Part shown: in pieces, positions 35,511 through 46,433 of the stretch
Position numbering within the stretch: position 1 is the first letter of the stretch
How the letters are laid out: each line of letters starts with the position of its first letter
Source: Poecilobothrus nobilitatus
Lineage: Eukaryota > Arthropoda > Insecta > Diptera > Dolichopodidae
Assembly: GCA_947095535.1 (NCBI GenBank)
Contig: OX352773.1
Span: 90,182,670 to 90,246,669 of the forward strand
Direction of reading: 5' to 3'
Length of the DNA stretch: 64,000 nt
The notes under the pieces: model-generated
Told to the model about the DNA's origin: nothing
The model's database searches: none
Seen by the model: the letters and a program-made list of their open reading frames with translations, nothing else
Program-made: the position numbers and the translations under genes

Positions 35511-35697
35511 GTTTTTTTTTTATATTGCATTTCTCTGCAGACAGGAAATTACATAGCTTTTCCTGTTCAGGTGTGGCTGTAAATGTCGTAAAGGGGAATA
35601 ACTCTTACGATGTTTGTGGGCTTCTCACACTCCCTCGGTGTTTACAGCGCATTTTATACGCTCTTACTCACTAGACCACCGAGGCTCCTTCATCAGA
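35511..35697 (-). mobile_element. tRNA-derived SINE, GAGCGTATA family
   Basis: On the minus strand it reads GAGCCTCGGTGGTCTAGTGA, AGAGCGTATA, CCGAGGGAGTGTG, then GTAAGAGTTATTCCCC and TACGACATTTACA, GTAATTTCCTGTC and an A-rich end (35511-35520). The A box is recognisable and the B box is degenerate. The same order of parts is found at 47.6-47.8 kb, and the 3' part at 39.03-39.15 kb. Confidence 0.7.
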
Positions 35698-36404
35698 GGT
35701 TTCAAAAGGCATTGTGTTAGTTATATGTTTTATTAAATAAATATTTTTCATTTAATGTTTCCTTTTTATTTTCAAAAATACCTGAAAGAAATCTTACGAA
35801 TTTCTGTTATCATAAAATTTGTTTTAAAAAAATTAAATTTATTTAAGTTTTGAAGAATTTTTATTTAATATAAAATTTGTTTTTACTTTATTTGAATTAT
35901 ATATTTTAAAGATAACAAAATCGTTTTTCTATAATTTTTCCATATATTATTCAAGAATGTGAGTAGATAATATATGTATGTGTGTATTTAGGTAACGTTT
36001 ATTGTTATTATAAAGGTACATACCATAATATGAACATGTAAAACTTTTGGTTTGTTTTTTGTTTTTATTAATATAAATTTTATAACTCAAGTTATTGATT
36101 ATACAATATACAGGGTGTTTTACAAATTATTGAAAATGGAATGAAAAGCGATTAGTAGAATTATAAATTATCCAAATTATCCTTCAGTCTTGAGAATAAA
36201 ATTCAAAATATTATAATATCAAGTTTTTGCTTGTTTTGCTTAAGGTCCTACAATCGTATTTTAATGATAAGTTACAAAAAATGAAAAAGTTTTGATAAAT
36301 TTTCCACTTATTTATAAATTAAGTATAATCTAAAGATCGAATATTGTAATTTTTATTCATTTGTAATCGTTCTCAATGACCAACCTTTTAAAAGAATAGA
36401 TCGA
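35698..36404. other. A/T-rich non-coding block
   Basis: ACAGGGTGTTTTACAAATTA at 36111-36130 resembles the outer end of terminal-inverted-repeat transposons, but no partner end was found. Nothing else was supported. Confidence 0.45.
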
Positions 36405-36774
36405 TCGTAAGAATAGATTTGGGACTGATTCTTGATAGTAGACTAGATTTCAAGAGTCACTACAACTCTATAATAAATAAAGTTAACTCAACTTTTAGAT
36501 TTATTATGTTTTGCTCAAAGGAGTTTTCTGATCCCTTTATCACGAAGCAACTTTTCATTATTTATGCAAGACCTATACTTTGAATACTCAAGCTATTCCT
36601 TATCGTGATATAGACATTTCACGTATTGAATCAGTCCAAAAAAGAATTCTTCATTTCGCTTTGCACAAGCTAAGACTTTCTTTAATTAATTTGAACTGCC
36701 TTAAGTTAAGGTCTGACCTCTACGATATTAACGTTAAAAAATTAACAATGAGAGCCGGATTTTACGCAAGATAA
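36405..36774 (+). pseudogene. non-LTR retrotransposon reverse transcriptase fragment, post-YADD region
   Basis: The frame starting at about 36411 reads LGLILDSRLDFKSHYNSIIN, then FCSKEFSDPFITKQLF and ARPIL, the usual 'thumb' region after the YADD site. A stop and frameshift at about 36580 follow, and then the next frame reads DIDISRIESVQKRILHFAL. The order matches Jockey-superfamily reverse transcriptases. Catalytic and endonuclease parts are absent, so the copy is 5'-truncated. The reading ends at TAA, 36772-36774. Confidence 0.75.
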
Positions 36775-38150
36775 ATGCTCGTAGTCTGCATGATTAAACT
36801 CTAATTGCAATTTACGTGCATGTTTTGTTTTTAAAATTGTTTTTTTCATTACATTAAATTAATTAGTATACTTATTATTAATAACATCACTAACATTAAT
36901 AATTAGTCGTAATAACTAATAAAGTATTAAATTTTTATAACACTAACGTCATTTACTAACATAAGTATAAGTACTAACCATTGTAAATGAAGACATTTTC
37001 AGTTAATTCTGATAGTTCACTAAATGAACAACATAACTGATGCTTGGATTAGGGAAATCGTCTGATGATACATAATCAATTGAACGAAAAAATTGAGAAC
37101 CTTTTAAACTATTTTTTATTGAACTCTTTAATGTTGAAGTTTCTTTTTAGAGCTAAAAATTATTATACATTTTATTTCTCTAACTATAAGTTAACTGAAG
37201 AAACTGTAAGAAATTTTTTTTTTTCTACAAAACACAAATCAAAATCAAAAACGGGCAAATCCTAACCGAAATATAAAATAGATAAATTATAATTTAGAGT
37301 TTTTCTTGCCACTTAACTTAAAATTTAGTAAAAAAAAAAATTTATTCTTAAAAAGAAAATAATTTAAACCTTGTTTTGTTATAAAACTGATATCAATCTG
37401 TAGGACCCGAAATAATTTTAATTAAAGCCATTCTTTTGGTCACTGTTTACACAGTGATTTTTACGAATATTAAAAGTAAAAAACGCGAAATTTATTATAC
37501 AAAATAAGCACATAAAAACAGTGAATGCATAATACAAAATAAACAAAAATAAAAAACGAAAAAAAATAAAATAAAATAGGAAGTAAAAACAAAGGAGATC
37601 GTAAAAAATTCTCGAATAATAAAATATAAAATTTCAATGATAACATAAGATAAATAGGTGTTAAAATAGATTAAAGTATAATCTAAATACTATCCTACAT
37701 TTTCATTGTTACGAGGATCTTTGTTTTTATTTTTACCTTCTACAAGTAGAAGTCATTAGGAAAATTTTTTTTTATTTATGGTATGGCATTAAGAAACATA
37801 AAGTTAAAAAAAAAAAATTTTAATAATATAAGTAATAAAATTTTTGATTTTACTTAAGATATTCAATAATTTTTTTTTTTTTATTATTTTTTTTTATCCA
37901 TTGAAGTAACGATTTACTACCAAAAAGTTGTTTAACATTCTTTTTTTTGGGAAATTTTTTTTTTTTGCTTATGTGTTGGTTTGAAATGGTTTTTTCCTGA
38001 ATTTTAAGATATTTTTGACTGTTACTATTAATATTACTGTATAGAATTTTTTTTTTTGAAAATTTTTGGGAAAACGTAATAGGTACATATAATTCTAAAG
38101 AAAATATATGCGTATTACGTTTTCAAATTAAGTATGTATTACAGCGATTT
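36775..38150. other. A/T-rich non-coding block
   Basis: The first part may be the diverged 3' end of the adjacent retrotransposon fragment, but no motif is readable. Poly-T runs occur around 37868-37900. The open frame at 37065-37265 is not convincing. Confidence 0.45.
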
Positions 38151-38153
38151 GAA

Positions 38154-38352
38154 TTTATTTATTTATTTTGCTTCCCCCATAACATACAATTTCATGACGA
38201 AATAAATCAACATACTTCCTCTTCAGGTCCCGTTGCGTTACAAGTATTAAATTATAATTAGATTATTTCAATATATTATATTAGACCGGAATTTGAACCA
38301 GAGACCTTTCACCTGAAAGGTGAGTGATTTATGTATTTCGCCATTGGTCAGA
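38154..38352 (-). mobile_element. tRNA-derived SINE with TAAA tail
   Basis: The minus-strand head reads TGACCAATGGCGAAATACAT, then CTTTCAGGTGAAAGGTCTC and TGGTTCAAATTCCGGTCT (a good B box). The body ends GGAAGTATGTTGATTTATTT, then GGGGGAAGC, and a (AAAT)n tail at 38154-38170. The head is related to those at 51.0, 53.9 and 19.05 kb, but the tail is different. Confidence 0.65.
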
Positions 38353-38519
38353 TCATATCAGTTTAACTTGGGTTTAATGTAAAGTGTAAGTGTTCATTAT
38401 AAAATAATGAACATACTTATTTACGCTTGTAAATTTATATCAAAATATTACAATTTAAAATTTATTTAAAAATCTTTCAAAATATCCGGTTTAAAAGATG
38501 CATTTTCAAAAAAATCTTA

Positions 38520-38600
38520 ACCAGCTTAACACTTTCACTTATACGTTTGTCCGTCCGTTCGTCTTTTTGTTTACAAAACTTTAAGCTTCAAAGGTACAAA
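38520..38600 (+). mobile_element. DINE-1-like 5' scrap
   Basis: TTTGTCCGTCCGTTCGTC followed by TTTTTGTTTACAAAACTTT corresponds to the GTCY tract and the next phrase (GTTTACAAAACTTCTACACC) of the GCACATTTCC subfamily. The rest cannot be aligned by eye. Confidence 0.4.
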
Positions 38601-39029
38601 TTGATACAAATTGCACAAAACAAAATCTTGAAATTAATGTAAAATCTACTATATTACTTTCCAACAACCACTTTCAATCTAAATTGGGTTAAATTCTAAG
38701 AAAATTGCCTACTCAAATTACGGATAAATTTATAAATAAAAGTATGGATATAGAATAGATAATTCGTTGGTTAGGAATTTGTCATTATCATGTTAATTAA
38801 AATTACAATGTTCTTTTTAATATAAGATCTACTAATAGCTATAGAAAAGTTAAAATAAGTTTTATATTTAAAATGTTTCGGAAGGTTTTTTTTTGAAAAC
38901 AAAAATTTCAAAATTAAAAATATGTACAGAGAATTATACTACTATTACAACTATTACAATTGTGTAGTTAATTGTAAATTAAATTCTCACCAAAAGTAAA
39001 ATTAAAATAATAAATTGTAATATTGTAAT

Positions 39030-39152
39030 TTTTTTTTTTAGTTTATTCCCCTGCCACATAAATGTGATAAGGAAATTACACAATTACTTTTTTCTTCTGG
39101 TGTGTTGTAAATGTCGTATGGGGAAATTATTCCTACGACGTGTGTGTAGTAT
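39030..39152 (-). mobile_element. SINE 3' half, GAGCGTATA family
   Basis: The minus strand reads ACACACGTCGTAGGAATAATT, CCCCATACGACATTTACAAC, GTAATTTCCTTATCACATTT and ATGTGGCAGGGGAATAAAC, ending in an A-run (39030-39040). It supplies the tail missing from the copy at 47.6 kb. The tRNA-like head is absent. Confidence 0.7.
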
Positions 39153-39649
39153 AAGCTTCATTTTAATATTTTTTTTTATCGGATATATTTTTTGGTTTGA
39201 AGTTCACGTCTTCGATACTATTTTTACAGAATAAAGGCTGATGTGAATGTAGTTTAAATGTATTCATCATTTACGTACCGAGGAGTACAAATAAACGAAT
39301 TGCTTGTTGTACAAGAACTTCTATGGATGTTATTGGAAACTAATCGTAACAGAAAATTGCCGATTCTTTATAATTAGACTCATTAGACTTATAATTAATT
39401 ATTTACATTATTTATTATTTATTTATTTACATTTATGTATTAGATATTTACATATATTTATACATAATACAAGTCACATACAATAATGCAATATTGTAAA
39501 ACGGGTTCTAAAGCTAGTTATTATACAAATACCTATTATTACTTTTATACGGTAATATTGTGTATTTTGTTTATATTATATTATATATTATACTTATTAC
39601 ACTATATACACATTTGGTGGCAAGGGCTATTTGTTTTGAATTAATTAAA

Positions 39650-39735
39650 TTTGTTACCTATACAGGATTTGAACCCGCACTTCCTAGATTAATAAGTCAG
39701 ATGCTAAATCATTTACTATATATGCCATATCATTT
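39650..39735 (-). repeat. tRNA-like SINE head
   Basis: The minus strand reads TAGTAAATGATTTAGCATCT, then GCGGGTTCAAATCCTGTATAG, which is a perfect B box (GGTTCAAATCC). The A box is weak. No tail was identified. It overlaps a fortuitous open frame. Confidence 0.5.
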
Positions 39736-41297
39736 ACTCCTTGTTTACATTATTACCCCATTTTATATATTTACATTCTAGTAACCTATGCTTTTCCTTA
39801 ACCGATGAACTCGAATTAAAGCAGATTTGGGGTTTGGGATCTAAACCTAACTAATTGATAATGTTTGCGTTCTTTTTACACTAAAAGAGTAGTTGAGAGT
39901 AGCTGGTAAATGGAACGTTAATTTAACTTTTAACGTTAATCATATTTACCCCTATTTAGCCTTTCTCAAAGGTTGGTGTAGTTGGTAGTAGTAGAAATGA
40001 GTAGTTTACTCTGTAAAAAGAAAGCAAACAATATAAACGTGCTTGTATATAATTAATGCATACTTTTAGGTTCATTAACATTTTCTTATAATGCAAATTA
40101 TTTTAAATGAATGCGTTTTTTCGAATTTTGAATTTATTTAATTTTTTTATTAATTATTTTAAATTAATTTATTTTTAATTTATTTTCGAAATTAGAAACA
40201 TTAACTGTATCCCATTATATTTTGGATTCTCCTTTAAAACAAATATTATCTTTCTTTATGATACTTTACTTCCAGTTTAATAATAATTATGTAAAACTTA
40301 TTTAATTTTTAAGCATTTACTCTTATTATTTTTAACATGTAAAGTGTAAATAATTGCAATTTTGAGATTTTTTTTTATTTAAGTATACACTAACATAAAA
40401 TAAAAGCAGAAATAAAAAGGAATAAAAAAAAATATTTCTTACCTAATTCTATTTTTAAGTAACACGCAATGTTTGTTCACAAAATCTTAAAAATAAAATC
40501 ATTTATACTTTTGAGGTATATATTTGTTCAAATATTTTACAAATGTTTGCATGATCTCTTAACCTCAATTTAAAAATTCTATTATCTTTTATAAAATATA
40601 ATGAGCATAATTTCAAGTCTTAAAGTAGTACTACAAATGACTTATTAAGCACTTATATGGAAATTTCTTGAAAATGTGTAGTAGATTTATTGCATATTTA
40701 CAAAAATTAAATAAAATTAAGGTTAAAAATGTCATTAGATCAAATACTTATGTAGAAAGAAAAATGAAATGAAATGTTGGGGTGACAAAAAAATAACTAT
40801 AAAATAAAATAAATTTAAAAAAGAAAATATAAATTTATTTCAAATGGAAAATAAAATATGATTTAGGTACTTACTTATAGCTGTTAAACTATGATTAAAA
40901 AAAGAAACTTTATATTTAAGTATAACTATATTTAAATTAAACAATTTAAATGTTTAGGATATTTTGAACTGTAATTTAATTTTATAAGCACCTATAATTA
41001 AGTAATCAGCTAAAGAAAATGCAATTTTTAACATCGCTTAATATTTGTAAGTTACAAACTTTCAGTGTATATAACTGTTAAGTGTTAGGTTTAGGTTTTT
41101 TAGTCAAATTTTAAGTCAAAAAGGTTTTATGTTTGTCATTTTTACATTAAAAATAAAATTATAATAAATAAATAAAAAAAAATAAATAAAATGAATAGAA
41201 AACTAGCATTTAAGGTGTAAATACAAAAAACCAAATAAATAAAATAAATTATGTATCACAAAGCTTAAAACTTCTCTTTTATTGTGAAAAGTTTTAT
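39736..41297. other. A/T-rich non-coding block
   Basis: No gene, RNA or repeat was supported, apart from short AAAT tracts at about 41160-41190. Confidence 0.5.
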
Positions 41298-41353
41298 CAA
41301 AATATATTTCTAATTATCCAGCGTTGATACTTGATAATTAGAAATATATTTTG
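41298..41353. repeat. perfect 21-bp inverted repeat, 14-nt loop
   Basis: CAAAATATATTTCTAATTATC at 41298-41318 is exactly complementary to 41333-41353; the loop is CAGCGTTGATACTT. A mismatch-free stem of this length has little chance of arising randomly even in A/T-rich DNA. It could be a snap-back hairpin, a palindromic insertion scar or a structured RNA. It is shorter than a usual insect pre-miRNA. Confidence 0.8.
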
Positions 41354-41708
41354 GATGAACCCTGAAAAACTTTGAAACTCAATCATACAGTTTTGTGCAT
41401 GTTAAGAATGCAATTTTCTTCCTTTTGACTGTTTAACTACATTTTTATAAATATTCTTTGTTATGGGCTTACTAAATTTCGTGCAAAATACATTTTCAAT
41501 CTTCTACTTAATCTTCAGCACTATCATTCAATTAATGCCCATTTTTGTTTTTTAAAGTCGGTAGGTGTGAATCTTCAAAAGATACAATGCGTTCCGTAGC
41601 ACATGTGCATGCCGAATTCTTACCGGCGAAACCACATACTTACTCTATGGTTTTACCAGTCAAACTGACTAACCGTTAATTTTATGCTATCTTGTTTGAG
41701 TACAGGTT

Positions 41709-43755
41709 TTATGTACTTTCGCTAACGAAATCTGTAATGTGCGGTAAATCTAAAGGTCTTTTTCTTTTAAGTCTTCCTGTAACAATCTGATTATTTATTA
41801 ATTGAGCGGCTTCAACATTTATATGCTCTTCTAGACGATCTTTATGCTTTATGTCATATCTGTTGATTTCATCCATAACTTTGCAGATTATTGAATCTCT
41901 ATGAATGTTACATCATCACAAATCACTTACTATGTTACATAGGACGTTACGTTTGTTTTAAAAAGTTTGTATTTTTGTAATAGTTATGCGTTTGTTCCTA
42001 CAACCCAAATTTGAATTCCATATAGCCATATAGGTTTAATTACTTGGTTTTAAATTAACACTTTATTACATATTGTTTGTTTAGACGTAGGATCTAGGAG
42101 CCAGTCATTTTCGCTATATTTATTTTCAAGTTCTCGTTTCTTCTTTTTAACATGTTCATTCCACCTTAGCTTCACATCCAGTGTCATTTCTAGGTATTTT
42201 GCTGGATTTTCGATTGATACGTTTACACCATTTAAATTTATTTTTAGAGGGTTTTCTATACTTCTGTTTGTAAAATTAGCATCAACAGATTTACTTTCAT
42301 TAAATTTTACTCTCCATTTGTTCGTCAATAAAATACTTTTTTACTTGCTTTCAGTAGTTTTCTTGTAGCTTCGACCATATTTGATCCTACTGCCAATATT
42401 GCAGTATCAGTTACATTTTCCACTTCTGGTAGATCACTTGTGCAAAGCAAGTACAGCATAGGACCTAGAATACTGCCTTGAGGCACATCTGTTTTTATTT
42501 CTCTTAGTGTAGAGTACTTACTCTTCTTCTTGTTAAATTCTAAATAAGATCAAAACCTAGGGTAACCTACTGTAAAAAGATCAAAACCTAGTTAGGGTTT
42601 TATTTAACTTTAGTGTTTTAATTTCTTCACTTATTTCCTTTTGTGTAAATGGAGTAACTATGTTTTTTTTCTGTTATAACATATTCTTCTAAACAAAGAT
42701 CTGAGTTTATTTCGTTTGGTTTGAAAATATTTTCTAAACGATCTTCAAATAATTCGTCTTTTTCTTTATTATCCTTTGTCCAATTGCCGTCTGACTTCAT
42801 AAGATATTTGCTTTATCGATTTTTTTACAGTCTTCGTTGCTTTTCCTTCGTTATAATTTATTTCTTTTGTTGCCGATAAACTTTTATAAAATTTTCATAT
42901 AATACTTACTGATTTTTTTAAAATAATTTTCCTTGTAAGCGATTGCGAGCATCTGTTCAAAATCCCTTTTATCATCAGGATGACGAGATTGTTGATATCT
43001 ACGTCTAGCTCTTCTTTTATGTATTATTAAATCAGTTATCTATTTAGCATAATTATTTGCTGCTAACCTATACTCAATCATTCCTGTATTATTTCATGCA
43101 GCTTTTTGAATTATATTAATAAAGCCTTCTAACTCCACATCTAATTATTCTTTTGTGGGTAAGTTTATTTTTACGGTTTGAATTTCTATTGAAAACTTCT
43201 GTGGAAATCCCGATCTGTGGAATTATTTGTCAGTGTGGACTTATTCAGTAAGTTGGTTTGCCAGTTGAATGATAGCAACAACCTAACTCGTGAATAGCTT
43301 TTATTAGCTCTTTACCTCTAGTTGAGGTTGTTCTTTAACCCTAATCTGTATATTTGGGATTGTAATCCCATCCTAGCAAATGTCCGTGGACATTTGGGAC
43401 TTCTTTAAAGATAGTTTTATTTATATTGCAATTTGGTGGACAATATACTGCACCAACATTAAAATCTTTTATTTAGTAGATGAAATTTTTATCATACTAA
43501 GTTGAACTTTTTCAGACTCAACTTGGATTCTTCATTATGTTTTCTAGTGCTCTTAATTAGTATTGCACTACCTCCTCTCGGCTGATTATTAGAGTGAACT
43601 ACCTTATAGCATTCGTAACGTAGTATCTTAAACTTCGTGTTTATTGCAAAGTGAGTCTCTGATAGCAGTTATACATCAATATTTTTAGATCTTAGGAAAA
43701 TTTATAGTTCCTGATCACTATTTAGGGCACCGTTAGCATTCCAAGTTGCAATAAG
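41709..43755 (-). pseudogene. Jockey-like ORF2: endonuclease + reverse transcriptase (dead)
   Basis: Translation with frame changes gives these parts. The endonuclease start ILIATWNANGALNSDQEL is at 43755-43700, then LLSETHFAINT, GGSAILIKST and NVGAVYCPP, which are the APE-type endonuclease motifs. The reverse transcriptase block is LREIKTDVPQGSILGPMLYL followed by SDLPEVENVTDTAILAVGSN (about 42480-42395). Then come WRVKFNESKS, AKYLEMTLDVKLRWNEHVKK and a C-terminal DEINRYDIKHKDRLEEHINV, RLKRKRPLDLP and the stop at 41709-41711. Family members read ...NVT-(5-6 residues incl. F-A-D-D)-TAILAV; here NVT is joined directly to DTAILAV, so the catalytic FADD has been deleted. The longest open piece is 42328-42050 (92 codons). 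Confidence 0.85.
42545..42591. repeat. 32-bp direct duplication inside the Jockey-like ORF2
   Basis: AAGATCAAAACCTAG occurs at 42545 and 42577 with related flanks (GGGTAACCTACTG, TTAGGG). It is a secondary duplication that adds to the disruption of the reverse transcriptase region. Confidence 0.7.
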
Positions 43756-43759
43756 TATT

Positions 43760-43918
43760 TTATTTAGATACCTTTTTTATAATTCTTTTAGGTGTTTCTG
43801 GATACACATTAATGTATCCATTTTCTATTTTATTGAATCTCATGGAGATTTCTTCAATTTTCAGCAACAAGTTTTGCATCATATGTATCACTTCCTTGTC
43901 ATTCTGTTTGGTTTTCAT
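43760..43918 (-). pseudogene. Jockey-like ORF1 C-terminal remnant
   Basis: A 52-codon minus-strand frame, ATG at 43918 to TAA at 43760, reading from MKTKQNDKEVIHMMQNLLLK to RIIKKVSK. It lies directly upstream of the ORF2 endonuclease start, with the close spacing usual for ORF1/ORF2 of these elements, and is Met/Leu-rich at its centre as is common at this end of ORF1. The zinc knuckles further upstream are not found. Confidence 0.6.
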
Positions 43919-44074
43919 ATTTTTAGTTTTTCTGAATAATTATTTTCTTTTATTTTTAATTGTAGCGCTCGGGAGTACAAAACTCCATTACAACTTTATT
44001 AGATATGAAAGGTGTCGCTTTTTTCGATGTTTTTGTACATTTGGTTGTTTGGATTTGTACATATTTAATCTTCT

Positions 44075-44710
44075 TTTTAGCACATTTCCAAAAAAATTTT
44101 GAAAAAATGTGCTTATTAGTTTCACTCTGTCCGTCCGTCCGTCCGTCTGTTTACAAAACTTCTACACCGTTAAAGATAGAGAAAAAAAATTTTAACCATA
44201 GGTAGGTCTCATAAAAAAACTAATTTTGTGGAACAACTTTTTCATGTAGCCCTCCCCATTACGGAGCTACAGCCCCTCAAACTTTGAAAAAGCCCTATTT
44301 TTAAATGCATATATCTTATGTTCTGTTTAAGATTTTTCCAATCTGAAAACGTCATTCGACAGGTATTTCTTTTATCTTTGTAAATTAATATCAAAATTAT
44401 ATATATTTTTTAAATTTAGTATTTAAATTTACCGTTATGTGAAAACCAAATTTTGCATGATTTTTCTACTTTCATAACTCCGGCACGCTTCTAGATAGAA
44501 GCTTGAAATTTTGAGGCAAGAAAGAACTTTTAGAATTAGTATAAGTTTGCTCAGAAAATTTTTTCGGACCACCCCCTGTTTATGAGCTATTAGGGCTTAA
44601 AAATTGAAAATTTGCTATTTTTAAACACCTATAACTTAGGCACCTGTACACATTTTACTTCTGCAAGATATAAAATTTAAAGCTACAATAATATATTTTT
44701 ACGTGTGTTT
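44075..44710 (+). mobile_element. DINE-1-like element, GCACATTTCC subfamily, 3'-truncated
   Basis: TTTTTAGCACATTTCC, the fold-back GAAAAAATGTGCT, TTTCACTCT and a clean GTCC tract (44130-44146) precede a body nearly parallel to 17395-18050. It stops at about 44710, after ACGTGTGTTTGTGACG, without the 3' subterminal repeat. The similarity to 17.4 kb is high enough that this pair is among the youngest of the family in the window. Confidence 0.8.
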
Positions 44711-45552
44711 GTGACGATCCTTAATCTATATATATATTTACATAATTTTCTTTCTAAATTAATTTACATTAAATTTTTGTTTTCTCATTTAGTTATTTGC
44801 GAAATTAGATTTTTATTCCTAAAATTAAAAAATAAAAAAAAATAAAAAAAAAACAGAACTTGTTCTTCATATAAGATATAACCAAAAAAAAAAAAATTAA
44901 AATTCAAAATTGCATGAAAGAAAAGAAAAATAAATAAAAATGAATCAAGAAATCGCAGGAACAATTACTGTCACGTCAGTGAACCATTAGTAACAGTGAT
45001 TAGCTAGTAACAGTATTCTGTTATTATATTTCATACCGATTCCGATTAGAAATAAAAAAAAAAGGAAAAAAATGGTTTGCTGTACCGAATGTATTTGTTT
45101 GCGGGTTTTTTTTCTCGATTCTGATCGTTTAAATCGGCGTTTTAGGACGATTTGATTTTTTTTAATTTTTACGATATATGGTAAATTCTTTTTTTGTACG
45201 GCTATTTTTTAGATTACCTTTCGTGTAAAAAAATAGGTCAGGGGATTGATAATTTAGCTTTTAAAGAGGGAAGTTGCTCTTAAAAGAAAAAAAAGAAAAT
45301 TGGTTTGGTGTATAAATTTTGTTGATATTTTGTGTTGTGGGTTAAAGAAATAAAAGAAAAAAATAAAAAAAATGTATAAAAATTAAATATGTACTTGATT
45401 AAAATTTGAAAAAAAAATTAAAATAAAGTAAATTAGATGTATAAGTTACTATAAATAAAAGTATCTAATTCTTTAGTTATTTTATGCAAGATTAAAATTT
45501 TAATTATGCAAGATTAAAACAGTTAAACCAAAAAAAAAAAGAAAAAAATAAA
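44711..45552. other. unique stretch with G/C-richer patches
   Basis: The patch 44940-45270 is unusual: GTCACGTCAGTGAACC, two AGTAACAGT units, an imperfect palindrome TAACAGTATTCTGTTA (45008-45023), then TTTGCGGG and AAATCGGCG islands. There is no frame. It could be a regulatory or leader sequence, since TCAGTG resembles an initiator, but no DPE in register was found, so no promoter is called. Confidence 0.4.
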
Positions 45553-45758
45553 ATAATAAAATAAGATTTATAAACTAAAACTTAAAAATAAAATAAGATT
45601 TATAAACTAAAACTTAAAAATAAAATAAGATTTATAAACTAAAACTTAAAAATAAAATAAGATTTATAAACTAAAACTTAAAAAAATAAAAAATAAGACT
45701 TATAAACTAAAACTTAGCTAAATAAGATTTAGAAACTAGAACTTAAAATAAAATAAAA
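45553..45758. repeat. 32-bp minisatellite, ~6 copies
   Basis: The unit AAAATAAGATTTATAAACTA followed by AAACTTAAAAAT repeats with a 32-bp period at 45561, 45593, 45625 and 45657 with no visible change, and then as diverged copies at about 45692 and 45724. The homogeneity of the first four units points to recent expansion. It lies between two DINE-1-like fragments. Confidence 0.9.
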
Positions 45759-45779
45759 GGTTTATTATATGTTAAAGGT

Positions 45780-46197
45780 TTATTTTAATTGTAAAGGATT
45801 CCAAAGTTGCAGCTCTTCAAAATTGCGAAAAAGCCCCATTTTCAGATGTATATATCTCGGGCTCTGCGTAATAATTTTGTAATCTAAAACCGCCAGAAGA
45901 TCGAAAATTTTATATAAAACAATATCAAAATTATGTACCTGTACTAATTTTTCTTCGGCAAGACATGAAAATTAAAGGTTTAATAATATATTTTTACGTG
46001 TGTTAACGGCTTTTCTTAGTTATAGAGGATTCCGGACTTATAGCCCCTCAAAATTTCAAAAATGTCCTATTTTCACATTTTTTCTTATTACATGAAGTTT
46101 TCAAATTTTTGTGTAAGTCATACTTCTAAACCGTTTGTATTGAGTTTTGGAAATGTGCGCTTTTAAAAACCGTTGGTTTACATTTTACCTTGTTTGC
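45780..46197 (+). mobile_element. DINE-1-like element, GCACATTTCC subfamily, 5'-truncated
   Basis: The body begins at GTTGCAGCTCTTCAAAATTG, has an internal deletion joining ATTATGTACC to TGTACTAATTTTTCTTCGGC, and keeps the 3' end: GGAAATGTGCGC (46148-46159), AAAACCGTTGGTTTAC and ACCTTGTTT. The 3' border abuts the candidate coding region at 46185-46433. Confidence 0.8.
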
Positions 46198-46433
46198 AGT
46201 TCTTTTGCCACCAAACAACTACAATAACTAGCAGAGTGTGCCTCATTTACACATTTCGCTTGGAAATTTTCTTTTTTACTACACTCTACTGCCATATGGT
46301 TCAGATTATTGTATACATAATTCGTAAAATTAAAGATTTTGCAATATTCTCCCCTACTTATAGATTCTTTTTGCAAAAGTGCTGCAGATAGATATAGAAC
46401 TAAAATAATCATTTCCAAAATTGCTATAATCAT
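46185..46433 (-). CDS. possible small secreted Cys-containing protein, 82 codons (unrecognised)
   Basis: Minus-strand frame from ATG 46433 to TAA 46185. Residues 1-21 (MIIAILEMIILVLYLSAALL...) form a hydrophobic, signal-peptide-like start. The rest is polar and carries five cysteines at 31, 51, 61, 71 and 73, with a possible N-glycosylation site NFT at 35. Its composition (EYCKIFNFTNYVYNN, MAVECSKKENFQAKC, SASYCSCLVAKE) is much more protein-like than neighbouring chance frames. The last two codons and the stop come from the 3' end of the DINE-1-like element, so an original end may have been replaced, or CAAACAAG-GTAAAA may act as a splice donor. The opposite strand is also open, so caution is needed. 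No family is recognised. Confidence 0.35.
   Translation of the reverse strand: MIIAILEMIILVLYLSAALLQKESISRGEYCKIFNFTNYVYNNLNHMAVECSKKENFQAKCVNEAHSASYCSCLVAKELQTR

Larger units (their letters stand above)
41530..43960 (-). mobile_element. degenerate Jockey-like non-LTR retrotransposon
   Basis: A minus-strand element with the end of ORF1 (43918-43760) and a decayed ORF2 (about 43755-41709), followed by about 180 bp of 3' sequence to about 41530. The order endonuclease, reverse transcriptase, C-terminal region and the motifs listed for the parts are those of Jockey-clade elements. The 5' end is lost near 43960, where a DINE-1-like element begins about 115 bp further. Many stops and frameshifts, and loss of the catalytic aspartates, show it is inactive. 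Confidence 0.85.
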
